A stretch of 51,606 nt of DNA from Gammaproteobacteria bacterium (GTDB lineage Bacteria > Pseudomonadota > Gammaproteobacteria > Steroidobacterales > PWYM01), in NCBI GenBank assembly GCA_007693855.1, contig RECU01000057.1:1-51606 (forward strand), in the 5' to 3' direction. The position numbers and the translations under genes were made by a program. Positions 25,661 to 33,683 of the stretch are shown in pieces. A model generated the notes under the pieces. It was given only the letters and a program-made list of their open reading frames with translations, was not told the origin of the DNA and ran no database searches. Positions within the stretch are counted from its first letter, which is position 1. Each line of letters opens with the position of its first letter.

Positions 25661-25876
25661 TTACGGCGTCATCTCGCGATTGGCCGCCAGCGCTGCATCG
25701 GGCGCTGCCACCTGAGACACCTGAGCGCTGGCGCCGCCTTCAAAGAAGGCAGCCATCCACGTGGTGTTCGAAAGCACCGAGTAGTGGACCAGCAGGGAAA
25801 TGAGCAACACTGTACCGAGGAACAGCGGCAGACCTACCGTGGGCTTGACCACAAGCCAGATTCGAGCTTGGTTCAT
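25661..25876 (-). CDS. pucA: LH2-type light-harvesting alpha polypeptide
   Basis: The 71-residue antenna subunit begins [20 protein letters not shown] and has one transmembrane helix with the bacteriochlorophyll ligand His31. Numbering runs without gaps against Rhodoblastus acidophilus LH2 alpha, whose H31 and Y44-W45 positions are known. Here the sequence reads [11 protein letters not shown], so residues 44 and 45 are both Phe. Loss of those hydrogen bonds shifts B850 to about 820 nm in LH3-type antennas. The 25-residue Ala-rich C-terminal tail is long. It lies 13 nt after the beta gene. Confidence 0.93.
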   Translation of the reverse strand: MNQARIWLVVKPTVGLPLFLGTVLLISLLVHYSVLSNTTWMAAFFEGGASAQVSQVAAPDAALAANREMTP

Positions 25877-25889
25877 GTTTCAGTCCTCC

Positions 25890-26060
25890 TTAACCGAGCC
25901 ACGGCGAATAAATCCACGCCAACAAGTGGGCAAACAACGCGATCACGAAGAACACGCGGCTGCCATCGATGACGTGCTTGTGAAGCTCCTCGGACTCCGG
26001 CAGGGTCAGGCCGGTCGGCCATACCCGGTTCGGATCGTCTCCGTCTCTCTGATTTTCCAT
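25890..26060 (-). CDS. pucB: LH2-type light-harvesting beta polypeptide
   Basis: The 56-residue subunit matches LH2 beta closely: [20 protein letters not shown] followed by the helix ending [16 protein letters not shown]. His45 is the B850-type ligand, and His27 with Arg35 occupy the positions that shape the B800 pocket in known LH2. The start at ATG 26060 has GGGAG upstream; a longer upstream frame is not needed. It lies 86 nt after pufC, separated by a small hairpin. Confidence 0.92.
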   Translation of the reverse strand: MENQRDGDDPNRVWPTGLTLPESEELHKHVIDGSRVFFVIALFAHLLAWIYSPWLG

Positions 26061-26106
26061 TTCACCACTCCCAATTAACACCAAAAATCCCGGACGCCCT
26101 GCGATA

Positions 26107-26122
26107 GGCCGAGCGCCCGGCC
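26107..26122 (-). other. Small hairpin between pufC and pucB
   Basis: Five-base arms GGCCG / CGGCC flank a 6-nt loop in the 86-nt gap. It could stabilise the puf mRNA or end part of the transcript. It is weak and lacks a T-run. Confidence 0.35.
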
Positions 26123-26146
26123 AGTGCTCCGAACGCGTTGTCGCGA

Positions 26147-27349
26147 TCAGATGTCGTCGCCGTCTTCTTCGTCGGCGTAGTCGTCTTCGGCCATCTCGGC
26201 GGCCTCGTCCATGGCGTCGATCGCCTGGCGCGCAGCCTCAAGTGCCTCTTCAGCAGCCGTATCGATCGCGGGGCCGGCGCCGTTGTCCCGCGCTTCTGCG
26301 CGCATGTCGTCATCGCGCCCAGTGCGGGACACCGCCATCAGCTCCGGATAGTGCTGGAGCATGTTGGCACCATACAGCGGCTTGTGTACGCCCTGGTGGC
26401 AGGTCGCGCAGTTGGCCTTGGGTGCATCGCCATGCGGGCCGAGCTGGGAGTCCGGATACACCGGCTGCAACGGGTCCAGATAGACCTGGTTCAGTTCCCG
26501 CGTCATGCGGATGCCATGCCAGGCCGTGACCCGCTGGGGCGGCGAGCCATCCCAGCTGAAGAACGAGCGGGAGTTGTGGCAGAACGTGCAGTTCACCCCC
26601 AGCCCATCCGACATGTGCATCATCAGCGCGTAGGTCCACTCCGTATCCATGATGTTGCGGGGGTTACTGCCTTCCGGCAGCACCGTGGTCGGAATGACGC
26701 GAATTTCCTCCTCGCCCAGCAGGAACGGCGTGAACGGGTCGTTCGGCAGCGAACTCGAGCCGACCTGCGGACCCGCAAGATTCTGCCCCGCGCGGCTCGC
26801 GGCCATGCCACCGGCCTGCGGGGGACCGCCCCGCTCCTCGAACCAGAGATAGTCCGGCACGGGCTTACCCTGGTGGCAGGTGTAGCAGGTCACGCCGGTA
26901 TCACCCACGTGTGCGTGCCAGTCCTCGTTGATGGTCTTGGTCATCTCGAACATCCGCCGCGAGACCACCTTGGTGTAGATGTCCTCGCTGGCGAAGTCCC
27001 CCGGCACGTGGCAGTAGTTGCAGCCCTCGTCGGGAGAGACCCAGGCGGTCACCGCCGTCATCAGGCGATTGAACTCGGTAATGGTGAGGTCACCGAGTAC
27101 TTCGACGTTCTGGTAGATGTCGCCCGCGCGGGGCCCGCCTGGAGTGACGGGCGGCGTGATTTCCGGCATCTCGTTCGCCGCCCGCAGGGCTTCTTCAGTC
27201 CGGCGGTTGGTGACCTGTTCCATGCCCACACCACGCCAACCGATCTGCTCGGCCTCCATGTTGGCCGGGTTCTCGCAGGCGGCCAGGGCGGCGGCTGCCG
27301 CGAGGACCGTCAGCGAGAGCGTGGTCTTGCGGAAGTTGTCGTGTCTCAT
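26147..27349 (-). CDS. pufC: Reaction-centre tetrahaem cytochrome c subunit
   Basis: The 400-residue protein re-reduces the photo-oxidised special pair. It has a lipoprotein signal ending LAAC, with lipidation Cys25, and four haem motifs: CNYCH (110), CYTCH (155), CTFCH (254) and CATCH (314), with candidate axial Met residues in MFEMT and MMHMSD. The last ~57 residues (344-400) form an Ala/Glu/Asp-rich tail ending in a run of acidic residues. The start overlaps the pufM stop (ATGA). Confidence 0.96.
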   Translation of the reverse strand: MRHDNFRKTTLSLTVLAAAAALAACENPANMEAEQIGWRGVGMEQVTNRRTEEALRAANEMPEITPPVTPGGPRAGDIYQNVEVLGDLTITEFNRLMTAVTAWVSPDEGCNYCHVPGDFASEDIYTKVVSRRMFEMTKTINEDWHAHVGDTGVTCYTCHQGKPVPDYLWFEERGGPPQAGGMAASRAGQNLAGPQVGSSSLPNDPFTPFLLGEEEIRVIPTTVLPEGSNPRNIMDTEWTYALMMHMSDGLGVNCTFCHNSRSFFSWDGSPPQRVTAWHGIRMTRELNQVYLDPLQPVYPDSQLGPHGDAPKANCATCHQGVHKPLYGANMLQHYPELMAVSRTGRDDDMRAEARDNGAGPAIDTAAEEALEAARQAIDAMDEAAEMAEDDYADEEDGDDI

Positions 27350-28323
27350 CGCGCCATTCCCTCCATCGCACCCGGGTCAACCACCGCCGGGTATACGTCG
27401 GGGTATGTCGGTGCGATACCGTGCTGGACGCCCCAGAGGTACCAGTTGTCGACCACCGTGCCCGTGAGCAGGATGCCGATGCCGCCGGTCAGCGGGCAGA
27501 GCACCGCGAACCACCAGCCCCAGCGGTGAATGGACTCCATCGTCGCGTTGAAGCCCATCGTCCAGCGCCAGAACAGGGCGGCACGCTCCGAGGCTGTACC
27601 ACGGTCGGTGATCTGTTCGATCTCGCGCTCACCGCCGTAACGGCCCAGCGCCAGAATCGTCGCACCGTGCATCGCAAACAGCAGGGTCGCACCGTAGAGG
27701 AACGCGATCGACAGCATATGGAAGGGGTTGTAGAACAGGTTCCCATACTTGATCGAGAACGCCGCCGTCCAGTCCAGGTGCGGGAAGATGCCGAAAGGCA
27801 CCGCCTCGCTCCAGCTGCCCATCAGGACCGGCCGGATGAAGCCGAGCACCAGGTACAGCCAGATCGCCGCCGCAAAGGCCCAGGCCACATGCGTGCCCAT
27901 CCCCAGGGCGCGGGCACGACGGTACATGCGGACCCACCAGAGACCCAGCGAGACGGTCAGGAAGAACCCCGCCATCAGCCACCAGCCCCCTTCCTGCAGC
28001 GGCGGCAGGCTGAGGCCATACTCCGGTGCGGGCGGCTCGAGACCCAGCCAGAACAGCTGGCGCACGAACTGCAGTGGATCCCAGTTGACCATGGCCCAGA
28101 AATTGAAGCCGATGATCAGGAAGGCGATCAGGCCGGTCAGGATCGAGGCGACACCGAAGAAACCCAGGTAGATCGGCCCAAGCTGCGCATTGCCGATGAC
28201 GCCCAGCCAGTACTGCAGGACCGGTGTACCCGCCCGTGGCCAGCTGCCCTCGGGCAGCGGTACGCCGGTCTCCGGCGCATGTGCCACCTGAACCTGCGTG
28301 AAAATGTTTTGATACTCAGCCAT
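27346..28323 (-). CDS. pufM: Photosynthetic reaction centre M subunit
   Basis: The 325-residue, five-helix protein binds special-pair bacteriochlorophyll, bacteriopheophytin and quinone A. Ligand segments include [25 protein letters not shown] and [22 protein letters not shown], which holds the iron-binding glutamate loop. [20 protein letters not shown] holds another iron-ligand His. GAGGGG precedes ATG 28323, 15 nt after pufL. The M subunit C-terminus is extended, as in species with a bound PufC. Confidence 0.97.
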   Translation of the reverse strand: MAEYQNIFTQVQVAHAPETGVPLPEGSWPRAGTPVLQYWLGVIGNAQLGPIYLGFFGVASILTGLIAFLIIGFNFWAMVNWDPLQFVRQLFWLGLEPPAPEYGLSLPPLQEGGWWLMAGFFLTVSLGLWWVRMYRRARALGMGTHVAWAFAAAIWLYLVLGFIRPVLMGSWSEAVPFGIFPHLDWTAAFSIKYGNLFYNPFHMLSIAFLYGATLLFAMHGATILALGRYGGEREIEQITDRGTASERAALFWRWTMGFNATMESIHRWGWWFAVLCPLTGGIGILLTGTVVDNWYLWGVQHGIAPTYPDVYPAVVDPGAMEGMAR

Positions 28324-28338
28324 TGTCGGTCCCCTCGC

Positions 28339-29163
28339 TTAAGACCAGATCGGCAGATCGAGCCACCAGTTCCACCACTCAGGCCAGCCGCGTGTCCAGA
28401 ACGGGCCGCTGATGATGATGCACACGGCACTCCAGAACCCGGCGTTGAGTGCCAGGAACAGGCCGAGACGGTGGATGCCCAGCGCGCCGATCGAATAGCC
28501 GATGGTGTCGCGGAAGAACGTATCCTCGTACTCGGGCGTCTTCACCGGCTCGCCTTTCTTCGGGTTGGTGACCGACAGGATCAACGCGCCGTGAAGGGAC
28601 AGTGCCAGGGTCGTGGTGAAGAAGAACGTGACCGCCAGCATATGGGCCGGGTTGTAGTGGAAGTGCAGGTACTGGTAGCCGACGTTCGACACCCAGTCGA
28701 GATGACTGAGGATGCCGTACGGGAACCCATGCCCCCAGGCACCGAGCAGCATCGGCCGGATCACCACCAGCGCGATATAGGCGAAGATCGCGACAGAGAA
28801 GGCGATGGGAATGTGATACCCCATGCCCAGCTTGCGTGAGATCTCGGCCTGGCGCAGGGCCCAGGAGCCGAAGGCGCCGATGGCGCAGATGGTGGTGAGC
28901 TGCCAGATGCCGCCTTCACGCATTGGCGCCAGCCCGAGCCCGTAAGACAGGTCAGGTGGCTCAATATTGATTTGCCAGATGTTCCAGGTCGGGCCGAGCG
29001 CCGCGCCCCAGATCAACAGTGCAGTGCCTAACAGGCTGAAGAAAATCGTGAGCACACCGAAGAAGCCCACGTAAAACGGCCCCACCCAGAAGTCGAACAG
29101 ATCGCCGCCGACCAGTGTGCCGCCACGTACGCGGTACTTTTTCTCAAAACTCAGCATCGACAT
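28339..29163 (-). CDS. pufL: Photosynthetic reaction centre L subunit
   Basis: The 274-residue, five-helix protein begins [17 protein letters not shown] and holds bacteriochlorophyll, bacteriopheophytin and the exchangeable quinone B. Ligand regions include [32 protein letters not shown] and SLHGALILS; the [19 protein letters not shown] stretch includes the iron-ligand His and quinone-B pocket. GGAGG precedes ATG 29163. A hairpin separates it from pufA. Confidence 0.97.
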   Translation of the reverse strand: MSMLSFEKKYRVRGGTLVGGDLFDFWVGPFYVGFFGVLTIFFSLLGTALLIWGAALGPTWNIWQINIEPPDLSYGLGLAPMREGGIWQLTTICAIGAFGSWALRQAEISRKLGMGYHIPIAFSVAIFAYIALVVIRPMLLGAWGHGFPYGILSHLDWVSNVGYQYLHFHYNPAHMLAVTFFFTTTLALSLHGALILSVTNPKKGEPVKTPEYEDTFFRDTIGYSIGALGIHRLGLFLALNAGFWSAVCIIISGPFWTRGWPEWWNWWLDLPIWS

Positions 29164-29204
29164 GAGTCGAACCTCCGGATAAGGACAGCGGGCGTCCTGG
29201 ATGA

Positions 29205-29238
29205 CGGGCGGGATGCGGTCACGGCGTCCTCGCCCGCC
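29205..29238 (-). other. Intercistronic hairpin between pufA and pufL
   Basis: CGGGCGGG and the CGCCCGCC stretch can pair (for example 29205-29210 with 29231-29236) around a ~20-nt loop. In Rhodobacter, hairpins at this place stabilise the antenna mRNA and set the LH1 to reaction-centre ratio. Confidence 0.5.
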
Positions 29239-29256
29239 ACCCGGGACACGGCACGC

Positions 29257-29466
29257 TTACAGCCTTGCGACGTTGTCCTCGGTGCGGGCCACCTGGACGT
29301 CCGGCGCGACGAGCACCGAGGCCGTTGCAGCCGAGCCGCCATCCAGCCAGTTGAACCGATCGGTGCTGAGCAGGATGAAGTGAATGATCAGCGCGAGCGC
29401 AAAAAGAAAGGTGAAGAGCGCAATCAGCACCCTGCGCGGATCGAAAAGCATCCATATACGCCACAT
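29257..29466 (-). CDS. pufA: LH1 alpha polypeptide
   Basis: The 69-residue core-antenna subunit begins [18 protein letters not shown], a standard LH1 alpha N-terminus, and has one transmembrane helix with ligand His29, followed by [10 protein letters not shown]. Its C-terminal ~25 residues ([17 protein letters not shown]...) are probably periplasmic. AGGAG precedes the ATG by 8 nt. It follows pufB by 81 nt. Confidence 0.95.
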   Translation of the reverse strand: MWRIWMLFDPRRVLIALFTFLFALALIIHFILLSTDRFNWLDGGSAATASVLVAPDVQVARTEDNVARL

Positions 29467-29547
29467 GTCTTTAACTCCTATCTAGAATCGAAAATCGTGT
29501 CGGACCGGCATGCCGTGGGCGAACCCGCGACTGGCGGTCACAGGCAG

Positions 29548-29694
29548 TTACAGCCAGGGGCGCCACAGCCACACGAGAATATGGGCCACCACCGCAATGG
29601 CGGTGAAGATCATGAAGCTGGTCACGAAGACTCCGTGGAATTCTTTCGCTTCCTGCTCAGTCAACCCTGAGAGCGAACCGTTACCGTTTGACAT
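29548..29694 (-). CDS. pufB: LH1 beta polypeptide
   Basis: This 48-residue gene is short and easily missed. It reads [20 protein letters not shown], then a helix with [14 protein letters not shown]. The conserved His in VVAH is the bacteriochlorophyll ligand, and the [10 protein letters not shown] segment and RPWL ending are typical of LH1 beta. GGGAGG precedes ATG 29694. It is the first antenna gene after the puf promoter. Confidence 0.95.
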   Translation of the reverse strand: MSNGNGSLSGLTEQEAKEFHGVFVTSFMIFTAIAVVAHILVWLWRPWL

Positions 29695-29902
29695 TTCTAC
29701 CTCCCGTTACAGCCTTGTCGGCCACTACCGCGATTGCGGCTACGCACACACCGGGGCCACCAGACCCAGGTGATTCCTCGTCCCGAAGCACCCCGACGAC
29801 ATCGCCGACACGCCCCCGCGCGGCAGCTGCCCTGACACTCCACAGGCCGGCGAGCGGCGGCGCGTGCGGAAGGATCGTGGGCAGTGCAGGACTCTGACTC
29901 AT
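29681..29902 (-). CDS. Possible 73-codon ORF in the puf leader
   Basis: ATG 29902 begins a 73-residue frame that ends 14 nt inside pufB. It is Ala/Gly/Val-rich with a moderately hydrophobic stretch ([13 protein letters not shown]) but does not resemble PufQ. The ribosome-binding site is weak (AGAGG 14 nt upstream). The overlap with pufB could couple translation. It may be a leader peptide or chance. Confidence 0.3.
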   Translation of the reverse strand: MSQSPALPTILPHAPPLAGLWSVRAAAARGRVGDVVGVLRDEESPGSGGPGVCVAAIAVVADKAVTGGRNVKR

Positions 29903-29943
29903 GACGCTGAAAGTGCCTCTCGCGCGGACTCCATTGGACTGAG

Positions 29944-29987
29944 TGTCAGTTTACTCTGACGAAAGCCGATGTCAAGCAAAGTTAACA
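29944..29987 (-). promoter_or_regulatory. puf operon promoter with paired PpsR/CrtJ boxes
   Basis: On the minus strand, TTGACA (29975-29970) and TAAACT (29953-29948) stand 16 bp apart. Box 1 is an exact TGT-N12-ACA covering the -35 (29970-29987). Box 2, CGT-N12-ACA, covers the -10 (29944-29961). The boxes are exactly 8 bp apart, as in CrtJ-regulated promoters. Confidence 0.8.
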
Positions 29988-30002
29988 CCTGGAGCGTCAC
30001 TT

Positions 30003-30050
30003 TTTGGCGACGTCCCCATTTGGCGACGTCCCCGAATGGCGACATCAGCG
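30003..30050. repeat. 16-bp tandem repeat between crtF and the puf promoter
   Basis: Two copies of TTTGGCGACGTCCCC plus A/G (30003-30018, 30019-30034) are followed by a degenerate third, AATGGCGACATCAGCG (30035-30050), which includes the crtF stop codon. Each copy carries GCGAC, the half-site form reported for RegA/PrrA. Confidence 0.8.
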
Positions 30051-31208
30051 TTGCGCGACCAGCAGACGGGTCAACAGGGGGGTGTAGGTGCGATGCTCGC
30101 GCACGCGGGCAAAGCCGGCCTCCGCCAGCATCGCCTCCAGAGCGGCACGGCTGCGCGGCCGGCCGCTGCCCATGGCCATCAGGTAGAGGCCGAAATAGGC
30201 GTCTCCGGCGGGTTCGGCACGACGGGTCTCGGCCATCGGCTCTGCCAGCAGCAGCCGCCCGCCAGGCGGCAGTGCCTCATAAACCGCCCGCAGCAGGCGG
30301 CGCACGGCATCGTCATCGTGATCATGGACGATGCGCACCAGCGTGATGACATCCGCGCCGCGGGGCAGCGGATCCCGGAAAAAATCGCCCCCATGCACCT
30401 CGATGCGTGAGCCAAGACCGGACTGCTCGAGGCGTTCGCGCGCCTGTGCCGCCACCGCCGGGAGATCGAACATCGCCAGGGCCAGGCCCGGAACATGTGC
30501 CGCCACCGCGGAGGTGAATGCCCCATGCCCACCGCCCACGTCCAGCAGCCGTCGGTGGCGTCGCAGCGGATAGGCGGCAAGGATCTCCTCGGCGACCAGC
30601 TGCTGGGAGACGGCCATGAGCGTGGAGTAGTCGCCCACCGCCTGACCGGCCAGCGCCGCGGGCGCCGCGGCCCCGGCATAGCCCCAGAACGCCCCCAGCG
30701 TCGTCGGTCCACCCTCGCGCAGCAGCGCCACCGGGTCGCGCAGATCTTCGTAGAGCAACGCATGGTGTCGGATCATGGCGACAACGCCAGGATTACCCCG
30801 CAATGCTGCGCCGAGCGGACCGAGATCCCAGGCGCCGCCATCATCCCGCTCGAGCAGCCGCAGCGCTGCTGCCGCGCGCAGCAGTACTTCGAGCCGCGCC
30901 TCGGGCACCTCACAGGCCGAGGCGAGCGCGGCGGAAGTGGCAGGCCCGGCCGCGGCGAGACGTTCGAACAGGTCCAGGCGCACACAGGCCGCCAGGACCT
31001 GCGAGTACACAAACCCGGCAACGAGATCGAAGAGCTCCCGGGTGTGGCGCCGGGCCACGGGACGGGTCAGGGGGAAGGCCGCCGCCCAGCGCTGAAACCG
31101 CGGGCTCGCCAGCAGGCGATTCCGCAGACTGCGCAGCCGCATCCTCAGGCTGAGTGCCGCCTGCCCGCCGGGCGGCCGTCTGCCGCCGGCACCCGCCGCA
31201 GCGCTCAC
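30045..31208 (-). CDS. crtF: Hydroxyneurosporene-type O-methyltransferase CrtF
   Basis: The 387-residue SAM enzyme methylates the 1-hydroxyl group of acyclic carotenoids. It has an N-terminal dimerisation domain and a methyltransferase fold with RRLLDVGGGHGAFTSAVA (motif I), LAMFDLPAVA, VHGGDFFRDPLPRGADVITLVRIVHDHDD and GGRLLLAEPMAET. The GTG at 31208 overlaps the crtE stop (GTGA), indicating translational coupling, so longer upstream readings are rejected. It is followed by the puf promoter only 58 nt later; bchCXYZ, usual at this point, are absent. Confidence 0.93.
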   Translation of the reverse strand: MSAAAGAGGRRPPGGQAALSLRMRLRSLRNRLLASPRFQRWAAAFPLTRPVARRHTRELFDLVAGFVYSQVLAACVRLDLFERLAAAGPATSAALASACEVPEARLEVLLRAAAALRLLERDDGGAWDLGPLGAALRGNPGVVAMIRHHALLYEDLRDPVALLREGGPTTLGAFWGYAGAAAPAALAGQAVGDYSTLMAVSQQLVAEEILAAYPLRRHRRLLDVGGGHGAFTSAVAAHVPGLALAMFDLPAVAAQARERLEQSGLGSRIEVHGGDFFRDPLPRGADVITLVRIVHDHDDDAVRRLLRAVYEALPPGGRLLLAEPMAETRRAEPAGDAYFGLYLMAMGSGRPRSRAALEAMLAEAGFARVREHRTYTPLLTRLLVAQR

Positions 31209-32074
31209 GCGGCCTGCTGCGCCAGCTCCTTCGGCAGGAAACTCGCCGCCTGGGTGCGCAACAGGGTCGCAAGCTCCTCGCGCCCGGGACACTCCGGAAT
31301 GGCGGACAGGGCACCGTCGACCAACTCCTGCAGACGCGCGACGGCGCCGTCGAGGCCGAGCTCGCGTGCCGCGCTGGGCCGATCCAGGGCCACGTCGCGC
31401 CCTACCGGCTTGCCGAGATCCTCGGCCTGCGCCACCACATCGCGCAGATCATCAGCCACCTGATAGGCCTCCCCGAGCCGCTCACCGAGCGCACCCCAGG
31501 GCGCCGGATCGACACCGGCGGCCGCGGCTCCGGCCATGGTGGCAGCGGCGAACAGCGCACCGGTCTTCGCCTGCTGATACTGACTGAGGCCCACACTGGG
31601 CTCGCATTCCCATGCCTGGCCGGCCACGATCCCGTGCGGCGCGCCCACGCCGCCCGCCACGGTCATCAGTACCGGCACCAGCCGCGACGGGTCAGCCTGC
31701 GCGGCGCGCCCCAGCGTCTCGAACGCCAGCACGATCAGTGCATCACCGGCGAGCACCGCCAGGCGCTGGCCGTAGGCCGCGTGCAGCGCAGGCTTGCCAC
31801 GGCGCATGGTGGCATCGTCGAAACAGGGAAGATCGTCGTGCACCAGCGAGGCACAGTGCAGCAGCTCGATCGCCGCGGCCGCGGCATCGACCAGCGGGGC
31901 ATCCGCCGCCCCGCAGGCAGCCGCTACCGCGAGCGTCAACCGCGGCCTGACCCTGGCGCCACCGGGGAACACCGCGTAATCCAGGGCTTCGGCCAGCCGG
32001 GGCGGACCATCGACTGCAGACGCCTCGTCAAGCGTTGCCCTGAGGGCGGTTTCAATGCGCATCGCGGCGTCCAT
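31205..32074 (-). CDS. crtE: Geranylgeranyl diphosphate synthase
   Basis: The 289-residue polyprenyl synthase makes GGPP for carotenoids and the bacteriochlorophyll tail. The first Asp-rich motif is DDLPCFDD followed by ATMRRGKPALH, and the second is DDLRD in YQVADDLRDVVAQAEDLGKPVGRD. GGARVRPRL near residue 38 binds diphosphate. GGGGAG is 8 nt before ATG 32074. It is coupled to crtF and has a promoter overlapping the start of crtD. Confidence 0.93.
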   Translation of the reverse strand: MDAAMRIETALRATLDEASAVDGPPRLAEALDYAVFPGGARVRPRLTLAVAAACGAADAPLVDAAAAAIELLHCASLVHDDLPCFDDATMRRGKPALHAAYGQRLAVLAGDALIVLAFETLGRAAQADPSRLVPVLMTVAGGVGAPHGIVAGQAWECEPSVGLSQYQQAKTGALFAAATMAGAAAAGVDPAPWGALGERLGEAYQVADDLRDVVAQAEDLGKPVGRDVALDRPSAARELGLDGAVARLQELVDGALSAIPECPGREELATLLRTQAASFLPKELAQQAA

Positions 32075-32093
32075 CAGGCAATCTCCCCGGGCT

Positions 32094-32156
32094 TGTCACA
32101 TGGCGTGATCACTGGCGTGTGTCATGTAGAATAGACACAAGGTCAGGGTGAGTCAA
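32094..32156. promoter_or_regulatory. crtE/crtD divergent promoter with paired PpsR/CrtJ boxes
   Basis: Box A (32094-32111) is TGT-N12-TCA, one mismatch. Box B (32120-32137) is TGTCATGTAGAATAGACA, the full consensus in an extended palindrome. The spacer is exactly 8 bp. For crtE, TTGACT (32156-32151) and TATTCT (32133-32128) stand 17 bp apart and box B covers the -10. For crtD, TAGAAT (32127-32132) is a -10 candidate in the same box. Confidence 0.8.
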
Positions 32157-32171
32157 AGAAGGAAACCGCGC

Positions 32172-33683
32172 ATGCCCGAGTCGCCGGTCATCATCGTCGG
32201 CGCCGGCATCGGCGGTCTCGCCGCAGCACTTGAGCTGGCCGCCAGCGGCGTCCCCGTCGAGCTCCTCGAGCGCCAGAATGCCCCGGGCGGCAAGATGCGC
32301 CAGATCGCCATCGCCGGGCAGGGGATCGACGCCGGCCCCACCGTGCTGACCATGCGCTGGGTGTTCGACGAGCTCTGCGACCTCGCGGGTACGACACTGG
32401 AATCCACGGTGGCCCTCGAACCGGCGTCGGTGCTCGCCCGCCATGCCTGGCTCGCCGGTGGGCAGCTGGACCTGCACGCCGAGCACGGCCGCAATCTCGC
32501 CGCGATCGGCGAGTTTGCCGGGGCGGCGGAGGCACGCCGCTACGAGGCCTTCTGCAGCCGCGCGAAACGCACCTACCAGGCACTGCGGGACACCTTCATC
32601 CGGGCCTCCCGGCCCAACCCGCTGAGCCTCGTGGCCCGCGCCGGCCTGCGGGGTCTCCCCGACATGCTGCGGATCTCGCCGTTTGGCACGCTGTGGGGCG
32701 CACTGGGCGAACATTTCCACGACCCGCGCCTGCGCCAGCTCTTCGGGCGTTATGCCACCTACTGCGGCTCCTCGCCGTTCGCGGCGCCCGCCACCCTGAT
32801 GCTGATCGCCCATGTCGAGCTCGAAGGCGTCTGGCGGCTGCGCGGTGGCATGCACGGTCTGGCGCAGGCGCTGGCCGCCCTGGCCGAGGCCCGCGGTGTA
32901 CGGGTGCGCTACGGCTGCGAGGTACAGCAGCTGGAGCAGCGCGGCGGGCGGGTCACCGGTGTGCGGCTGAGCGACGGCGAACACCTGGCGGCTGCCGCGG
33001 TGGTGTTCAACGGCGATGCGTCGGCGCTGCCCCAGGGCCTGCTGGGCCAGACCGGGGTGCAGGCGGCGCGCGGCACGTCCGGCCGCGCGGCGCGCTCGCT
33101 CTCGGCGCTGACCTGGAACCTGGTGGCCCGCAGCGAGGGCTTTGCGCTGAGTCACCACAATGTGTTTTTCTCCGACGATTATGCCGGCGAATTTGCCGAT
33201 CTCTTCGAGCGCAGCCGTCTGCCCCGTCGTCCGACCGTGTATATCTGCGCCCAGGACCGGGGCGCCGAACAGGCCGGCACCCCGACGGACACGGAGCGGC
33301 TGCTCTGCCTGGTGAATGCACCGGCCGTTGGCGATCACATCCCAGACCCCCTCGACCCTGCGGAGATCGAGCGATGCGAGACCGAGACTTTCCGACTGCT
33401 GGAGCGCTGCGGGCTGACGCTGGCCTTCGAACCGAGACACTGCCAGCGCACGACCCCACGGGACTGGCACCGGCTGTTTCCGGGCACCGGGGGCGCGCTC
33501 TATGGCCAGGCCTCACATGGATGGCAGGCCTCTTTCAGCCGCCCGGGCACGGTGGCGCGCCTGCCGGGGCTGTATCTGGCGGGGGGCAGCGTACATCCGG
33601 GGCCGGGGGTGCCGATGGCGGCGCTTTCGGGCCGCCTGGCGGCGAGAACGCTGCTGCGCGACCTGACTTCACGCGGGACGTAA
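32172..33683 (+). CDS. crtD: 1-hydroxycarotenoid 3,4-desaturase CrtD
   Basis: The 503-residue flavoprotein desaturates C3-C4 of hydroxylated acyclic carotenoids on the spirilloxanthin route. The N-terminal FAD fold reads VIIVGAGIGGLAAALELAASG with LLERQNAPGGKMR, followed by DAGPTVLTM. The middle has FGRYATYCGSSPFAAPATL, characteristic of CrtD, and the C-terminus YLAGGSVHPGPGVPMAALSG is the second FAD contact. AAGGA is 8 nt before ATG 32172. The crtC frame starts inside its 3' end. Confidence 0.93.
   Translation: MPESPVIIVGAGIGGLAAALELAASGVPVELLERQNAPGGKMRQIAIAGQGIDAGPTVLTMRWVFDELCDLAGTTLESTVALEPASVLARHAWLAGGQLDLHAEHGRNLAAIGEFAGAAEARRYEAFCSRAKRTYQALRDTFIRASRPNPLSLVARAGLRGLPDMLRISPFGTLWGALGEHFHDPRLRQLFGRYATYCGSSPFAAPATLMLIAHVELEGVWRLRGGMHGLAQALAALAEARGVRVRYGCEVQQLEQRGGRVTGVRLSDGEHLAAAAVVFNGDASALPQGLLGQTGVQAARGTSGRAARSLSALTWNLVARSEGFALSHHNVFFSDDYAGEFADLFERSRLPRRPTVYICAQDRGAEQAGTPTDTERLLCLVNAPAVGDHIPDPLDPAEIERCETETFRLLERCGLTLAFEPRHCQRTTPRDWHRLFPGTGGALYGQASHGWQASFSRPGTVARLPGLYLAGGSVHPGPGVPMAALSGRLAARTLLRDLTSRGT

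Noticed and set aside
32693-33520. Upstream part of the crtC reading frame as a longer CrtC
   Set aside because: This part lies wholly within crtD, is Arg/Gly/Pro-rich and matches no hydratase segment; only the sequence from about 33680 on is conserved.
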